Shown here one piece after another: positions 45,609 to 55,740 of a DNA stretch of 64,000 nt (the stretch's first letter is position 1; each line of letters begins with the position of its first letter). Source of the DNA: Brevibacillus brevis. GTDB lineage: Bacteria; Bacillota; Bacilli; Brevibacillales; Brevibacillaceae. The stretch is from assembly GCF_022026395.1 (NCBI RefSeq), contig NZ_CP041767.1, forward strand, positions 1,375,501-1,439,500. The letters run 5' to 3'. A model generated the notes under the pieces. That model was not told the DNA's origin, made no database searches, and saw only the letters and a program-made list of their open reading frames with translations. The position numbers and the translations under genes are program-made.

Positions 45609-47363
45609 ATGTTAAGGAAAGCAAAAATTGTGTGTACCATCGGACCAGCGAGTGAATCGGTTGAAACGCTGAAAAAACTCATCGAAGCAGGAATGAACGT
45701 AGCGCGTTTGAATTTCTCGCACGGTTCCCATGAGGAGCATGCGGCCCGAATTGTAAACATTCGCCAGGCATCAAAAGAAACCGGGAAACCCGTTGCAATC
45801 CTTTTGGATACAAAAGGTCCTGAAATTCGCACGGGTACGCTTGCAGTAGATGCAGTCGAGCTCGTAGAAGGAAATACGCTGATCCTCACCACTGAGGAAG
45901 TAGCGGGTACCGCAGAGCGCGTCTCCATTACGTATCCGGAATTGCCTGGTGATGTAAAAATCGGCGATACGATCTTGATCGACGACGGCTTGATCGGGTT
46001 GACTGTACAAGAAGTGAGTGACACCGAAATCATCTGCTTGATCAAAAACGGCGGAACACTGAAGAGCAAAAAAGGCGTCAATGTTCCTGGTGTCAAAATC
46101 AACTTGCCAGGTATCACAGAAAAGGATGCGCAGGATATCGAATTCGGTATTGAACAAGGAGTCGATTTCATTGCGGCTTCCTTCGTCCGAAAAGCTTCGG
46201 ATATCTTGGAGATTCGCCAAATCCTGGAGCGCCATAACGTGCGTATCGATATTATCGCGAAAATCGAAAACCAGGAAGGCGTCGATAATGTAGACGAAAT
46301 TTTGGTAGTAACAGATGGAATCATGGTTGCGCGTGGTGATTTGGGCGTAGAGATTCCGGCAGAAGAAGTACCACTTGTTCAGAAGAAGCTGATCAAAAAA
46401 TGTAACGAACTCGCGAAGCCAGTTATTACGGCGACACAAATGCTTGATTCCATGCAGCGCAACCCACGTCCAACACGTGCGGAAGCGAGTGACGTTGCGA
46501 ATGCCATTTTCGATGGGACAGACGCAATCATGCTCTCTGGAGAGACGGCTGCCGGTAAATACCCGGTTGAGTCTGTCGAAACCATGGTGCGCATTGCTGT
46601 ACGTGCAGAGCAAGAGCTGAATTATCGTGAGATCTTGTACGCACAAGCACAGCTCAAACAAGTGACGATTACCGATGCCATCAGCCAAGCTGTATCCAAT
46701 GCAGCACTGGATCTGGACGCAGCGGCAATCATTACTGCGACTGAAAGCGGACACACAGCTCGCATGGTATCCAAGTTCCGTCCAAAAGCACCAATCGTGG
46801 CTGTAACGCCGCACGAAGCGATTATTCGCCGTCTTGCACTCGTAAATGGCGTGTATCCGGTGAAGGGCGAAATGGCGAATAGCACCGATGAAATGCTGGA
46901 GATGTCTGTTCAAGAGGCGCTTGATACAGGCTTCGTTCGTCATGGCGATCTCGTTGTGATCACAGCAGGCGTGCCTGTGCGTGAGGTTGGGACAACGAAT
47001 CTGATGAAAATCCACGTCATTGGGGATGTGGTAGCAAAAGGACAAGGAATCGGCCGAAAAGTTGTCACCAACAAGGTAGTGATTGCCAGATCCGCTGAAG
47101 AGGCGCTGGCAAAGGTAGAAGAAGGTGCAATCCTGGTTACCATCGGTACCGACTCCGATATGATTGAAGCGTTTGGCAAGGCTGGAGCGGTGATTTGCGA
47201 AGAGGGAGGACTTACTTCTCACGCAGCCATTGTAGGCCTGAATCTCGGCATTCCAGTCATCGTAGGTGTGCAATTTGCTACGGATGTATTGAAGGACGGG
47301 CAAATCGTAACGGTGGATTCTGAACGTGGGCATATTTATTCAGGACATGCCCGGATTCTGTAG
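45609..47363 (+). CDS. pyk: pyruvate kinase with C-terminal PEP-utiliser-like domain
   Basis: 584 aa. Barrel motifs [36 protein letters not shown] and [12 protein letters not shown]; allosteric C domain up to about 475. The extra C-terminal domain ([17 protein letters not shown]...[12 protein letters not shown]) resembles the phosphohistidine domain of PEP-utilising enzymes, standard in Bacillus Pyk. Final ATP-making step of glycolysis. RBS GAGGAGG about 11 bases before ATG. Confidence 0.95.
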   Translation: MLRKAKIVCTIGPASESVETLKKLIEAGMNVARLNFSHGSHEEHAARIVNIRQASKETGKPVAILLDTKGPEIRTGTLAVDAVELVEGNTLILTTEEVAGTAERVSITYPELPGDVKIGDTILIDDGLIGLTVQEVSDTEIICLIKNGGTLKSKKGVNVPGVKINLPGITEKDAQDIEFGIEQGVDFIAASFVRKASDILEIRQILERHNVRIDIIAKIENQEGVDNVDEILVVTDGIMVARGDLGVEIPAEEVPLVQKKLIKKCNELAKPVITATQMLDSMQRNPRPTRAEASDVANAIFDGTDAIMLSGETAAGKYPVESVETMVRIAVRAEQELNYREILYAQAQLKQVTITDAISQAVSNAALDLDAAAIITATESGHTARMVSKFRPKAPIVAVTPHEAIIRRLALVNGVYPVKGEMANSTDEMLEMSVQEALDTGFVRHGDLVVITAGVPVREVGTTNLMKIHVIGDVVAKGQGIGRKVVTNKVVIARSAEEALAKVEEGAILVTIGTDSDMIEAFGKAGAVICEEGGLTSHAAIVGLNLGIPVIVGVQFATDVLKDGQIVTVDSERGHIYSGHARIL

Positions 47364-47396
47364 GTAATACTATTCAACTTTAATGAAGAATGCCTC

Positions 47397-47425
47397 TGAA
47401 GGGTGACCAAGTGTCACCCTTTTTG
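47397..47425 (+). terminator. terminator after pyk
   Basis: Stem AAGGGTGAC / GTCACCCTT with TTTTT after it. Confidence 0.88.
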
Positions 47426-47691
47426 GCTTGGTGGAAAAAGGATTAGCCGACGAACTGCTTGATAAGTTTTACCAGATAACGGCGATTATTAGGTGATGCA
47501 AAGCGAGTGGGAATCTGTTAAAATCGGTCGGTGGCTTTGTGCCAGAACGGATGAAATCCATACGTTCGGGGTTTCCAAATCATGACAGAATGGGTGTTGT
47601 AGGGCTCGTTCTCAGGAAAAGGCTGAACGTAAAATGGTCCTTTTGTACGTCCAATGTTCGGGATTTTGTGTCAAGTGTTTTTTTAGGGTGA
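47426..47691. other. long leader region upstream of nrdJ
   Basis: No gene seen. It contains fragments such as GGTGATGC and GGGAATCTG...AAAATC that loosely recall cobalamin riboswitches, but the conserved core and B12 box are not found. This DNA lies upstream of the NrdR-type promoter, so most of it may not be transcribed with nrdJ. Confidence 0.4.
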
Positions 47692-47739
47692 ACACAACAT
47701 CTAGTATTGTCGAAAATTATTTTGCACAATATATAGGTG
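47692..47739 (+). promoter_or_regulatory. paired NrdR boxes and promoter of nrdJ
   Basis: Box 1 (47692-47707, ACACAACATCTAGTAT) and box 2 (47724-47739, GCACAATATATAGGTG) match the NrdR consensus acaCwAtATaTwgTgt at 13 and 12 of 16 positions. They start 32 bases apart, about three helical turns, as NrdR pairs usually do. They overlap a promoter TTGTCG (47707-47712)-N17-TATATA (47730-47735). Confidence 0.6.
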
Positions 47740-47804
47740 AAACTATTGAGTTTTACAGATAAAGATAGTTAAACTAGAGAGGAAAGATTCGAAGGAGGAA
47801 CGAT

Positions 47805-50066
47805 ATGCTGGCGACCGAAACCGTATCCCGAACTCAATTTTTGCGGGATGAATTCTTAAATCAATATCCTGATTTTCCGAACCATATGAGTCCTCTTGGA
47901 CAATTTGTTTACTACCGTACTTATTCTCGCTTTGTACCGGAAAAAGGAAGACGGGAAACGTGGAAAGAAACTTGCCGCCGCTCGGTGGATTACAATATTA
48001 AGCTGGCTTATCAGCATTTGAACAAAATCGGAATGTATGCCGATTCCCGCGCAATGGAAAAAGAGGCAGAAGGATTGTTTGACAACATGTTCAACCTTCG
48101 CCAGTTTTTGTCCGGCCGTACCTTGTGGGTTGGCGGTGCAGACAACGGCGTAGCGGATTTGTATCCGTTGGCGAACTTCAACTGCTCCTTCCTGAACATC
48201 AAGTCTTGGGATGACTTGGGCGATTTGTTCTACCTTCTCTTGGTAGGAACTGGCGTAGGCTTCAAATGCACGAAGGAAATGGCTGCTGGACTGGGCCCGA
48301 TTCGCACGAATGTCTCGCTGCTTTCTTCTGAATACAGACCGCTGCCAAAGCATCAACGCCTGGAGCGCTCTGAGCTGAATGTACTGGATAACGGCTTTGC
48401 CAAAATTTATGTGGGAGACAGTAAAGAAGGCTGGGTAGAATCCCTCCGTCTCTACCTGCAAATTTTGACAGATTCCACTTACGAGCACATTCACACCGTG
48501 AAAATCTCTTATAACAGCGTGCGTCCGAAAGGCGAGCGACTGAAGCGTTTTGGCGGTACAGCTAGTGGTCATGAGCCGCTTCGCGAAATGTTTGAAGGAA
48601 TCGATAAAGTGTTGAAAAACCAAATCGACCAGCATTTGGCACCAATCGAGAGTGATGAAATAGGATACGGTAAAATCCGTCCGATACATATTCTCGACAT
48701 TGGAAACCTCATCGGAGCAAACGTTGTGGTAGGTGGCGTACGCCGTACAGCGGAAATTTTCCTGTTTGATCACGATGACTATGAGTGCATGCTGGCGAAA
48801 TACGGCATCAATGGTTTCTGGACGGAGGATCAGCTGAACCATCACCGTCGTGTAGGCGAGCTGTTGGGAGAGCACAAGCCTGTATGGTTTGACAGCATCC
48901 AAAACGTAGGAGACGGACGCTTTGGTCTGGATCACCGCCGTATGTCGAACAACTCCATCGCCTTTACCAAACAACCAACTAAGCCATTCTTGAACCTCGT
49001 GTTCACTTTGATGCAATTGGAAGGCGAACCAGGCTTCATCAACCTGGAAGAAGCAAACCGTCGCCGCCCAAATGCAGAGGGCTTGAACCCTTGTGCAGAA
49101 ATCCTGCTCGATTCTTATGGCGTCTGCAACCTGACGACAGTCAATCTGGTTGAATTCGTGAAGGATCGCGGGGATGGCTCCAAGTATCTGGATCTCGATG
49201 GCTTGCTGGAAGCACAGCGCAAATCTGCTCGTGCCGGTCTGCGCATGACGCTGGTTACGTTGGAGCTGCCGCATTGGGATACCGTTCAACAGCGTGACCG
49301 CTTGCTCGGAACTTCTCTTACTGGAGTGAAGGATGCGTTGGCATCCCTTGGCTATACAGAAGAGCAAGAGCTCGAACTGCTGCGCCAGCTGGGCGATGCT
49401 GCTCGTGACGAGGCGAACCGTTATGCGTATGAGCTGCGTGTGAACTCTCCACTCTTGGTAACGACTGTGAAGCCGGAAGGTACGCTGTCTCAGGTAGCTG
49501 GTGGTGTCTCCAGCGGTCTGCACTGGTCCCATTCGCCGTACTACATCCGCCGCATTCGCATCAATGCTGAGGATCCATTGGCAAAAGCTGTACAAACTCT
49601 CGGCTGGACAGTCAACCCAGAGGTAGGAACACCAGGCGAAACGTATGAAGAGCGCATGGCAAATGCACGTACACTCGTCATCGATTTCCCTGTAGCATCA
49701 GGGGCAGAAGAAACGAAGAACGAAGTAAGTGCAAAACGCCAATTCGATACGTACTTCCGTTTCCAGAAGGAATATACGGAGCACAACTCTTCGAACACCA
49801 TTACTGTACGTAAGGAAGAATGGGCAGAAGTAGAAGACATCGTATACGATAACTGGGATAATTTCGTAGGTGTATCCTTCTTGCAATTGGATGGCGGAAA
49901 CTACCAATTGGCTCCTTACGAAGAGTGCACCAAAGAACAGTACGAGGCATTAAAGCAGTCCATGAAGCCGTTTGATCCTGCGATTTTGCAGCAGTATGAA
50001 ACTGGCGGCGAGGCTGATCTGTCCACGGCTGAATCTTGCGAAGGCGGAGCTTGCCCGATTCGTTAA
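47805..50066 (+). CDS. nrdJ: class II ribonucleotide reductase, adenosylcobalamin-dependent
   Basis: 753 aa. Reduces ribonucleotides (triphosphates in the monomeric NrdJ type) to deoxy forms, using a thiyl radical from adenosylcobalamin. Motifs: NFNCSFLNI with the first redox Cys, [20 protein letters not shown] with active-site Cys/Glu/Cys, and the C-terminal shuttle pair in [11 protein letters not shown]. No activating subunit is needed, so it works with or without oxygen. RBS GGAGGAACG. The NrdR boxes indicate control by dATP/ATP level. Confidence 0.92.
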   Translation: MLATETVSRTQFLRDEFLNQYPDFPNHMSPLGQFVYYRTYSRFVPEKGRRETWKETCRRSVDYNIKLAYQHLNKIGMYADSRAMEKEAEGLFDNMFNLRQFLSGRTLWVGGADNGVADLYPLANFNCSFLNIKSWDDLGDLFYLLLVGTGVGFKCTKEMAAGLGPIRTNVSLLSSEYRPLPKHQRLERSELNVLDNGFAKIYVGDSKEGWVESLRLYLQILTDSTYEHIHTVKISYNSVRPKGERLKRFGGTASGHEPLREMFEGIDKVLKNQIDQHLAPIESDEIGYGKIRPIHILDIGNLIGANVVVGGVRRTAEIFLFDHDDYECMLAKYGINGFWTEDQLNHHRRVGELLGEHKPVWFDSIQNVGDGRFGLDHRRMSNNSIAFTKQPTKPFLNLVFTLMQLEGEPGFINLEEANRRRPNAEGLNPCAEILLDSYGVCNLTTVNLVEFVKDRGDGSKYLDLDGLLEAQRKSARAGLRMTLVTLELPHWDTVQQRDRLLGTSLTGVKDALASLGYTEEQELELLRQLGDAARDEANRYAYELRVNSPLLVTTVKPEGTLSQVAGGVSSGLHWSHSPYYIRRIRINAEDPLAKAVQTLGWTVNPEVGTPGETYEERMANARTLVIDFPVASGAEETKNEVSAKRQFDTYFRFQKEYTEHNSSNTITVRKEEWAEVEDIVYDNWDNFVGVSFLQLDGGNYQLAPYEECTKEQYEALKQSMKPFDPAILQQYETGGEADLSTAESCEGGACPIR

Positions 50067-50084
50067 GCGATCCGAATAATAAGA

Positions 50085-50126
50085 GCAGGGGGAGACTGGT
50101 AGAAACAGTCTGCCCCTGTTTTTTTA
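50085..50126 (+). terminator. terminator after nrdJ
   Basis: Stem CAGGGG-ACTG / CAGT-CCCCTG and a run of seven T. The type B/C repeat unit starts at its end. Confidence 0.88.
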
Positions 50127-50630
50127 TGTGGCTGCGGTGGAGAGAAGAATATTTCCAGTCTAGGCTCCAGGCTCCGTCCCGCTGGGGGCTGGGGCTGTCC
50201 GCTCCGAAGGGATTCGCGGGGAAACGCAAAAGTGGTAGCCGCTACGTAGCGTGAGCACGGTTGCGTTTCTTTTTCCCGCGAATCCCTTCTCCGCTCGGCT
50301 GGACTCCACAAGTCGCTACGTCTGGAAATATTCTTCTCTAGCGTTACAGATAAGATTCTTCAATCTTTTAATGCCTTTAAGACTCGTTTAAGGACGAAAA
50401 GCTCGTAGAGGAAACAGGAGAAAAAAGCGAAGATCTTAGGGACACCGACCGAGACGGAATGCAAAAAGCGAAACATGATTTTAAGCGTCCACCTCTGAGA
50501 CAGCAACTTGAATGGACCACTTTGGACGCGGTTTCGCTTTTTGCATGGAGTCGGGCAGTTAATCCCACAGCGGGTGGCCCTAGAATCTGAGCGTTTTCTC
50601 CTGTTTCCTCCCCACCACTACAGCCACATA
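50125..50630. repeat. composite dispersed repeat, types B + C, MITE-like
   Basis: About 506 bp bounded by inverted ends TATGTGGCTG and CAGCCACATA. Left half (B, about 50127-50348) is a long hairpin with AGAGAAGAATATTTCCAG / CTGGAAATATTCTTCTCT arms. Right half (C, about 50410-50612) is another, with GAGGAAACAGGAGAAAA / TTTTCTCCTGTTTCCTC arms and inner GCAAAAAGCGAAAC / GTTTCGCTTTTTGC. Recurs at 63015. No transposase is encoded. Confidence 0.85.
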
Positions 50631-50676
50631 GGGGTACTATGGTACAATCATCCTATAGAGAAAGGAGCGATCTAAA

Positions 50677-51108
50677 ATGACTCCCATTATTCATTCCCAT
50701 CGATTGCGTGTCCGCTATGGAGAAACCGATCAGATGGGTGTGGTCTACCATACGAATTACTTGAACTGGTTTGAAGTAGGAAGAACAGAACTGATTCGCC
50801 ATGCGGGGATTACCTATCGTGAACTCGAGGAAAAAGGCGTACTTCTGCCTGTCACAGATGCGAACATCTCTTACAAACAGCCTGCTCGTTATGACGATGA
50901 GGTAGAAATACGGACACGTGTAAAAGAGATCAGTCCTGTCCGTCTCACTTTTGCTTACGTGATTGTTAGATTGCCTGACCAACAGCTGTTGGTGTCAGGA
51001 GAGACAATGCATGTATTTACCAATACAGTTTTGAGGCCGATTCGCTTGTCCCGAGCGGTGCCTGACATCTATGATTGGTTGGACTCCCAGCATAAAGGAG
51101 GGGAATAG
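50677..51108 (+). CDS. acyl-CoA thioesterase, YbgC/FadM hotdog family
   Basis: 143-aa 4-hydroxybenzoyl-CoA thioesterase-like protein. The motif RVRYGETDQMGVVYHTNYLNWFE, with the catalytic Asp in the D-x-x-G-V-V-Y-H segment, defines the YbgC/FadM group. It hydrolyses short or medium acyl-CoA esters in the cytoplasm. RBS AAAGGAG. Directly followed by fxsA. Physiological substrate unknown. Confidence 0.88.
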   Translation: MTPIIHSHRLRVRYGETDQMGVVYHTNYLNWFEVGRTELIRHAGITYRELEEKGVLLPVTDANISYKQPARYDDEVEIRTRVKEISPVRLTFAYVIVRLPDQQLLVSGETMHVFTNTVLRPIRLSRAVPDIYDWLDSQHKGGE

Positions 51109-51110
51109 GC

Positions 51111-51506
51111 ATGTTCCGCTTTTTTGCCATTCTATTTGTCGTCGCGTTTGGTTTAGAGCTTTGGGGGCTTATTACTATTGGTTCGTGGATTGGCGGCTGG
51201 AATACAGTCATGCTGGTCATTCTCACAGGGATCTTGGGAGCTTGGCTTGCGAAGCAGCAGGGGATGCAAGTATTCCGCATGGTCCAACACCAGTTGTCGC
51301 GAGGGCAAATGCCTACCGATTCGCTCATTGACGGTGTCTTGATCTTGATCGGTGGTATTTTGCTCTTGTTGCCTGGATTCGTCACAGATGTAATTGGACT
51401 GGTCTTTCTTATTCCGTACACACGGATGATCATTCGTCATCTGTTGAAGCGCTGGCTGTGGAACCTCATCTCGTCTGGTCGTGTTCAATTGTTTTTCCGC
51501 CGCTAA
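51111..51506 (+). CDS. fxsA: FxsA-family membrane protein
   Basis: 131 aa with an N-terminal pair of membrane segments, the conserved TGILGAWLAKQQG loop and LIGGILLLLPGFVTDVIGLVFLIP. In E. coli FxsA overproduction relieves phage T7 exclusion by the F plasmid; its normal role is unknown. B. subtilis YtzA occupies the same place. Starts 2 bases after the thioesterase stop with AGGAGGGG inside that gene's end. Confidence 0.88.
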   Translation: MFRFFAILFVVAFGLELWGLITIGSWIGGWNTVMLVILTGILGAWLAKQQGMQVFRMVQHQLSRGQMPTDSLIDGVLILIGGILLLLPGFVTDVIGLVFLIPYTRMIIRHLLKRWLWNLISSGRVQLFFRR

Positions 51507-51522
51507 TACTAAAATTCCCTAT

Positions 51523-51575
51523 AAAAAAGAACCGCTCCGAGCTGTGTACAAGCTGCTCGCAAGCGGTTCTTTTTA
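51523..51575. terminator. bidirectional terminator between fxsA and ytvI
   Basis: Long stem AAAAAGAACCGCT-CGAGC / GCT-CTCG-AAGCGGTTCTTTTT with A and T tracts on either side. Confidence 0.9.
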
Positions 51576-51582
51576 CATGAGG

Positions 51583-52713
51583 TCAGGTTTTCTTCCCTCG
51601 GATGTAGCCCCATACATCGACGAAGACGTTGGCTTTTACCAGAGCATTGATCATGACAAGTGAAACAGGTCCAATGATCAAGCCCAGGAATCCGAACAGC
51701 TGGAGGCCAACAAACAGCGCGACCAATGTGAGGAGAGGGTCGAGACCGACGTTTTCCGCAACGACTTTTGGTTCGATAATTTGACGGAAAATCAAGACGA
51801 CCCCGTACAAAATGGACAAGCCGATGACCATCGTGTAATTGCCTTTGAAAAACATGTAGATGATCCAAGGAACAAAGACGGTCCCTGTCCCAAGATAAGG
51901 CAAGAGATCGACCAAGCCCGTGATCAAGCCAATCGTAATCGCGTACTCGACACGCATGACCAACAGGCCAATGATGACGATGGCAGCGGTTAAGGAGATG
52001 AGGGTCAACTGCGCCTTGACGAACCCGAACAAGGCATTGCGCAAATCGATGAAAATTTGATCGAGACGGCTGTTTACTCCTGTTGGCAAAAGACGGCGAC
52101 CCCGCGCTTCCCAAAGGGCAAAATCTTTGGAGATAAAGAAGGCACCCATGATGGAAATAACGGAAACTGTTGCCATATTCGGGAGTGAGACAAGCAGGTT
52201 TTTCAATCCATCCAGGAATTTGACGATCAAGTCCTGCCCAACATTTGTGATGGTCGAGATCGCACTACCTACCGTACTGGTAAGTTTATCCTTATAACTT
52301 GGGTCGAGTTGCTCGTAAAACCACTGAAGCTGATTGTAAATGCCCATCAAGAAGTCCTGAGAAATCGTATTTTGCAAATAATGGGCCAGCTCCTGTGCAA
52401 CGACTGGCAAACGCTTGGCCAGCTCCCCGATTTCCACGACTGTTTCCGTGATGATCAGTGTGAGCACTCCGCCAGCGAGCAGCATCAAAACCAAGAGCGC
52501 GATAATGACGGAAAGCCAGCGGGGAATCCTGAACTTTCTGGTCATAAACGTAACGGGCTTGTTGATGATGAGCGCAATGACTAAAGCGATTATAAATGGG
52601 TACAGTAAAGGTGTTGCATGTTGGAATACCCAAATCCCTACATAGACAAGCAGGCAAACCCATAACAATCGAATGATTTGAAAGAGGCGCTCTACCCAGT
52701 TTTCCTGATTCAA
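51583..52713 (-). CDS. ytvI: sporulation membrane protein YtvI, AI-2E transporter family
   Basis: 376-aa polytopic protein with about eight hydrophobic segments. The PF01594 pattern is seen in ALVIALIINKPV near the N-terminus and GLVDLLPYLGTGTVFVPW, LQLFGFLGLIIGPV near the C-terminus. YtvI is linked to sporulation in B. subtilis and lies next to citZ there too. The TTG start at 52713 follows AAAGGAGA. Function in spores is unclear. Confidence 0.85.
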   Translation of the reverse strand: MNQENWVERLFQIIRLLWVCLLVYVGIWVFQHATPLLYPFIIALVIALIINKPVTFMTRKFRIPRWLSVIIALLVLMLLAGGVLTLIITETVVEIGELAKRLPVVAQELAHYLQNTISQDFLMGIYNQLQWFYEQLDPSYKDKLTSTVGSAISTITNVGQDLIVKFLDGLKNLLVSLPNMATVSVISIMGAFFISKDFALWEARGRRLLPTGVNSRLDQIFIDLRNALFGFVKAQLTLISLTAAIVIIGLLVMRVEYAITIGLITGLVDLLPYLGTGTVFVPWIIYMFFKGNYTMVIGLSILYGVVLIFRQIIEPKVVAENVGLDPLLTLVALFVGLQLFGFLGLIIGPVSLVMINALVKANVFVDVWGYIRGKKT

Positions 52714-53138
52714 ACGGTTTCTCCTTTCCGCCGCGAAGGTGCGAACAAAATACTGATGTTTCTATTATGCAGCATGCCTGATAGGTGGAGCAAGAATCGC
52801 GAAAAAACAAAACTCCGTTTCACCCTTCGAAACATTTTTTCGCCAACCTTATTCACAAAATCGCAATAATCTTTTATAATTGGGTCGTCTTAGTGGATTC
52901 TTTTCTCTCGCCTCTCCCCTTGCACGAGCGACATTTGCATGTACGACCTTGTGAGGATTTGCGTGGATACATTCCCTGTCAAGAGTGGTGGATGAAAGAA
53001 ACCGCTGCTTACAATTTCATAGATAGGATGTTCAAAAAGTCGTCTATTTTGAACTTGATCAGGCCGTTTATCAGTCATGGCGGACAAGCGAAGACTAGAT
53101 AAGCACTACTACTTGAGTGGAAAAGGAGAGGGAGTTCT
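52714..53138. other. intergenic region upstream of citZ
   Basis: No gene seen. It contains an inverted repeat GTTCAAAA / TTTTGAAC separated by about 9 bases (about 53030-53054). citZ in Bacillus is controlled by CcpC and CcpA, but I could not find a convincing site for either. Confidence 0.4.
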
Positions 53139-54251
53139 ATGACAACTACTCGTGGACTTGAAGGCGTTGTTGCCGCTCAATCATCCATCTGTTCGATCGT
53201 CGATGGGGTTCTTTGCTATGGCGGGATCAACATCGATGAGCTGGCAGAACATGCAACTTTTGAAGAGGTTGTATATTTGCTCTGGCATGGAGCGTTACCG
53301 AAGCGTGATCAGCTGGACGCTTTGAAAAAACAATTGGGTGAAAATGCAGCAGTGGCCCAAGAAGTGCTGGAAAGCATTCGCCACTATCCAAAAGGCGTAC
53401 ACCCAATGGCGGCGTTGCGCACAGCTGTCTCTTCGTTAGCGCTCTACGACACAGAAGCGCAAGATATGTCTCCTGAAGCCAACTATCGGAAATCTATCCG
53501 CCTGATGGCACAAACTCCTACCTTGATCGCTGCTTACGAGCGTATGCGTAAAGGTTTGGAGCCAGTAGCTCCACGTGCAGATTTCACGATTGCACAAAAC
53601 TTCCTCTACATGCTGACAGGCCAGGAGCCAACAGAAACAGCAGTAAAAGCGTTTGACGTTGCTCTGATCCTGCATGCTGACCATGAGTTCAATGCATCTA
53701 CATTCTCTGCTCGCGTAACTGTTGCGACTCTGACTGACATTTATTCCGGTATCGTGTCTGCAATTGGTACACTCAAAGGCCCTCTGCATGGTGGCGCTAA
53801 TGAAGCAGTAGCGAAGATGCTGAACGAAATCGGCGGCATGGCTAACGTAGAATCCTACATCCGCACCAAGCTGGATAACAAGGAAAAAATCATGGGCTTC
53901 GGACACCGTGTATACAAAGATGGTGACCCACGTGCGAAATGGCTGAAAGAAATGTCCAAAGCACTGACCGCGCAAATCGGTCGCCCTGAGCTGTTTGAGA
54001 TGTCTGTGAAGATCGATGAAATGATTTCCGGTGAAAAAGGACTGAAGCCAAACGTTGACTTCTACTCCGCATCTGTGTACATTTCTCTCGGCCTCGAAAC
54101 GGACCTGTTCACACCGATTTTTGCTATCAGCCGTATGTCCGGTTGGACAGCACACATCATGGAACAGTATGAAAATAATCGCCTGATCCGTCCTCGCGCG
54201 GATTACACCGGTCCGGTCAACCAACACTACGTTCCAATTGACCGCCGCTAA
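53139..54251 (+). CDS. citZ: citrate synthase
   Basis: 370 aa, usual for the short Gram-positive type II enzymes. LLWHGALP near the N-terminus; catalytic His in LHGGANEAV and GFGHRVYKDGDPRA; catalytic Asp region NVDFYSASVY. Condenses oxaloacetate and acetyl-CoA to citrate. RBS GGAGAGGGAG. First gene of the citZ-icd-mdh set of Krebs-cycle genes, with gaps before each that could allow separate promoters. Confidence 0.95.
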   Translation: MTTTRGLEGVVAAQSSICSIVDGVLCYGGINIDELAEHATFEEVVYLLWHGALPKRDQLDALKKQLGENAAVAQEVLESIRHYPKGVHPMAALRTAVSSLALYDTEAQDMSPEANYRKSIRLMAQTPTLIAAYERMRKGLEPVAPRADFTIAQNFLYMLTGQEPTETAVKAFDVALILHADHEFNASTFSARVTVATLTDIYSGIVSAIGTLKGPLHGGANEAVAKMLNEIGGMANVESYIRTKLDNKEKIMGFGHRVYKDGDPRAKWLKEMSKALTAQIGRPELFEMSVKIDEMISGEKGLKPNVDFYSASVYISLGLETDLFTPIFAISRMSGWTAHIMEQYENNRLIRPRADYTGPVNQHYVPIDRR

Positions 54252-54318
54252 GAACTCGCTATTTTCGAGCGTGGAGGGTAGGGGGTCAGCCAAGCTGATC
54301 GCTCCTGAGCGCAAGCTT

Positions 54319-54348
54319 GAGAACTACCACAAGTGAGTGGTAGTTCTC
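54319..54348 (+). promoter_or_regulatory. strong hairpin between citZ and icd
   Basis: A perfect 12-bp stem GAGAACTACCAC / GTGGTAGTTCTC with a 6-base loop and no T run. It may protect or attenuate the mRNA. It abuts a fragment of the type B repeat. Confidence 0.6.
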
Positions 54349-54366
54349 CTACGTCTGGAAATATTC
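54349..54366. repeat. remnant of type B repeat end
   Basis: CTACGTCTGGAAATATTC is identical to the right end of the type B halves at 50125 and 63015. It is an 18-bp fragment next to the citZ-icd hairpin, likely left by partial deletion. Confidence 0.6.
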
Positions 54367-54404
54367 ATAATCACCAAATATATATAACACTGGAGGGATT
54401 TTTT

Positions 54405-55688
54405 GTGTTTAAAAACCTGACGCAACCAACTGCAGGCGAAAAAATTACTGTGGATAACGGTAAATTGGTAGTTCCAAACAATCCGATCATTCCTTTCATC
54501 GAGGGTGACGGTACTGGCCCTGACATTTGGAAAGCTTCCGTTCGTGTTCTGGATGCTGCTGTAGAAAAAGCATACAAAGGCGAGAAGAAAATCGCTTGGT
54601 TCGAAGTATTCGCGGGCGAAAAATCCTTCAACCAATACAGCGAGTGGCTGCCAGAAGATACGCTGACTGCTGTTCGTGAATACCTGATTGCAATCAAAGG
54701 TCCTCTGACTACACCAGTAGGCGGCGGTATCCGTTCGATCAACGTAGCACTGCGTCAAGAGCTGGATCTGTATGCTTGCGTACGTCCTGTTCAATACTTC
54801 GATGGTGTTCCATCCCCAGTTAAACATCCTGAATTGACAGACATGGTAATCTTCCGCGAGAACACTGAAGACATCTACGCTGGTGTGGAGTGGGCTGAAG
54901 GTACTCCAGAAGTGAAAAAAGTAATCGACTTCCTGCAAAACGAAATGGGCGTGAAGAAAATTCGCTTCCCAGAAACTTCTGGTATCGGTATCAAGCCTGT
55001 TTCCAAAGATGGTACAGAGCGTCTGGTTCGTGCAGCAATTGACTATGCAATTGACAACAAGCGCAAATCCGTTACCCTCGTACACAAAGGTAACATCATG
55101 AAGTTCACGGAAGGTGCGTTCAAAAGCTGGGGTTATGCACTGGCTGAAGCAGAATACGGCGACAAAGTGTTCACTTGGGCACAATACGATCGTATCAAAG
55201 CTGAAGGCGGCGACGCTGACAAAGCACAAAAAGAAGCAGAAGCAGCTGGCAAAATCATCGTTAAAGATGTTATCGCTGACGCGTTCCTGCAACAAATCCT
55301 GACTCGTCCAGCTGAGTACGATGTAGTAGCAACACTCAACCTGAACGGTGACTATGTATCCGACGCTTTGGCTGCACAAGTAGGCGGTATCGGTATCGCT
55401 CCAGGTGCAAACATCAACTACCTGACTGGTCATGCGATCTTCGAAGCAACTCATGGTACAGCTCCGAAATACGCTGGTCTGGACAAAGTAAACCCATCCT
55501 CCGTGATCCTGTCCGGAGAAATGATGCTGCGCCACCTGGGCTGGAACGAAGCAGCTGATCTGATCATCAACTCCATGGAAAAAACCATCTCCGCGAAAAC
55601 AGTAACATACGATTTCGCTCGTCTGATGGAAGGCGCACAAGAACTGAAATGCTCCGAGTTTGCTGACGCTCTGATTCAAAACATGTAA
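54405..55688 (+). CDS. icd: isocitrate dehydrogenase (NADP)
   Basis: 427 aa. GDGTGPDIW at the N-terminus, [23 protein letters not shown] with the isocitrate-binding Ser/Arg residues, metal-binding Asp region near [22 protein letters not shown] and [12 protein letters not shown] at the coenzyme site. Size and motifs fit the Bacillus/E. coli NADP-dependent enzyme. Start GTG 54405 behind GGAGGGA; an upstream extension crosses the repeat remnant and is not coding. Oxidatively decarboxylates isocitrate to 2-oxoglutarate. Confidence 0.95.
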   Translation: MFKNLTQPTAGEKITVDNGKLVVPNNPIIPFIEGDGTGPDIWKASVRVLDAAVEKAYKGEKKIAWFEVFAGEKSFNQYSEWLPEDTLTAVREYLIAIKGPLTTPVGGGIRSINVALRQELDLYACVRPVQYFDGVPSPVKHPELTDMVIFRENTEDIYAGVEWAEGTPEVKKVIDFLQNEMGVKKIRFPETSGIGIKPVSKDGTERLVRAAIDYAIDNKRKSVTLVHKGNIMKFTEGAFKSWGYALAEAEYGDKVFTWAQYDRIKAEGGDADKAQKEAEAAGKIIVKDVIADAFLQQILTRPAEYDVVATLNLNGDYVSDALAAQVGGIGIAPGANINYLTGHAIFEATHGTAPKYAGLDKVNPSSVILSGEMMLRHLGWNEAADLIINSMEKTISAKTVTYDFARLMEGAQELKCSEFADALIQNM

Positions 55689-55740
55689 GATAGATTGGGG
55701 CACAAATTTTTACACTTACATTTTTGGAGGGGAATAGTTC

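Noticed and set aside
45771-47333. 520-aa minus-strand ORF opposite pyk
   Set aside because: Antisense shadow of pyruvate kinase codon bias; no start site or motif.
47426-47660. Cobalamin riboswitch upstream of nrdJ
   Set aside because: GGTG, GGGAATCTG and AAAATC pieces look similar, but the conserved CCCGC...ACTGT core and the B12 box are missing. A B12-off switch before a B12-dependent enzyme would also make little sense.
47856-49595. 579-aa minus-strand ORF opposite nrdJ
   Set aside because: Antisense shadow; the sense strand has full class II reductase motifs.
50063-50311. Minus-strand ORF resembling one at 62980-63324
   Set aside because: Both translate the type B repeat; low-complexity Arg/Ser product, no ribosome site.
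50125-50630. CRISPR array
   Set aside because: The repeats are long palindromic modules present once per site, not short direct repeats with spacers; no cas genes.
54324-55703. 459-aa minus-strand ORF opposite icd
   Set aside because: Antisense shadow of a highly biased gene, Cys/Phe-rich product with no domain.
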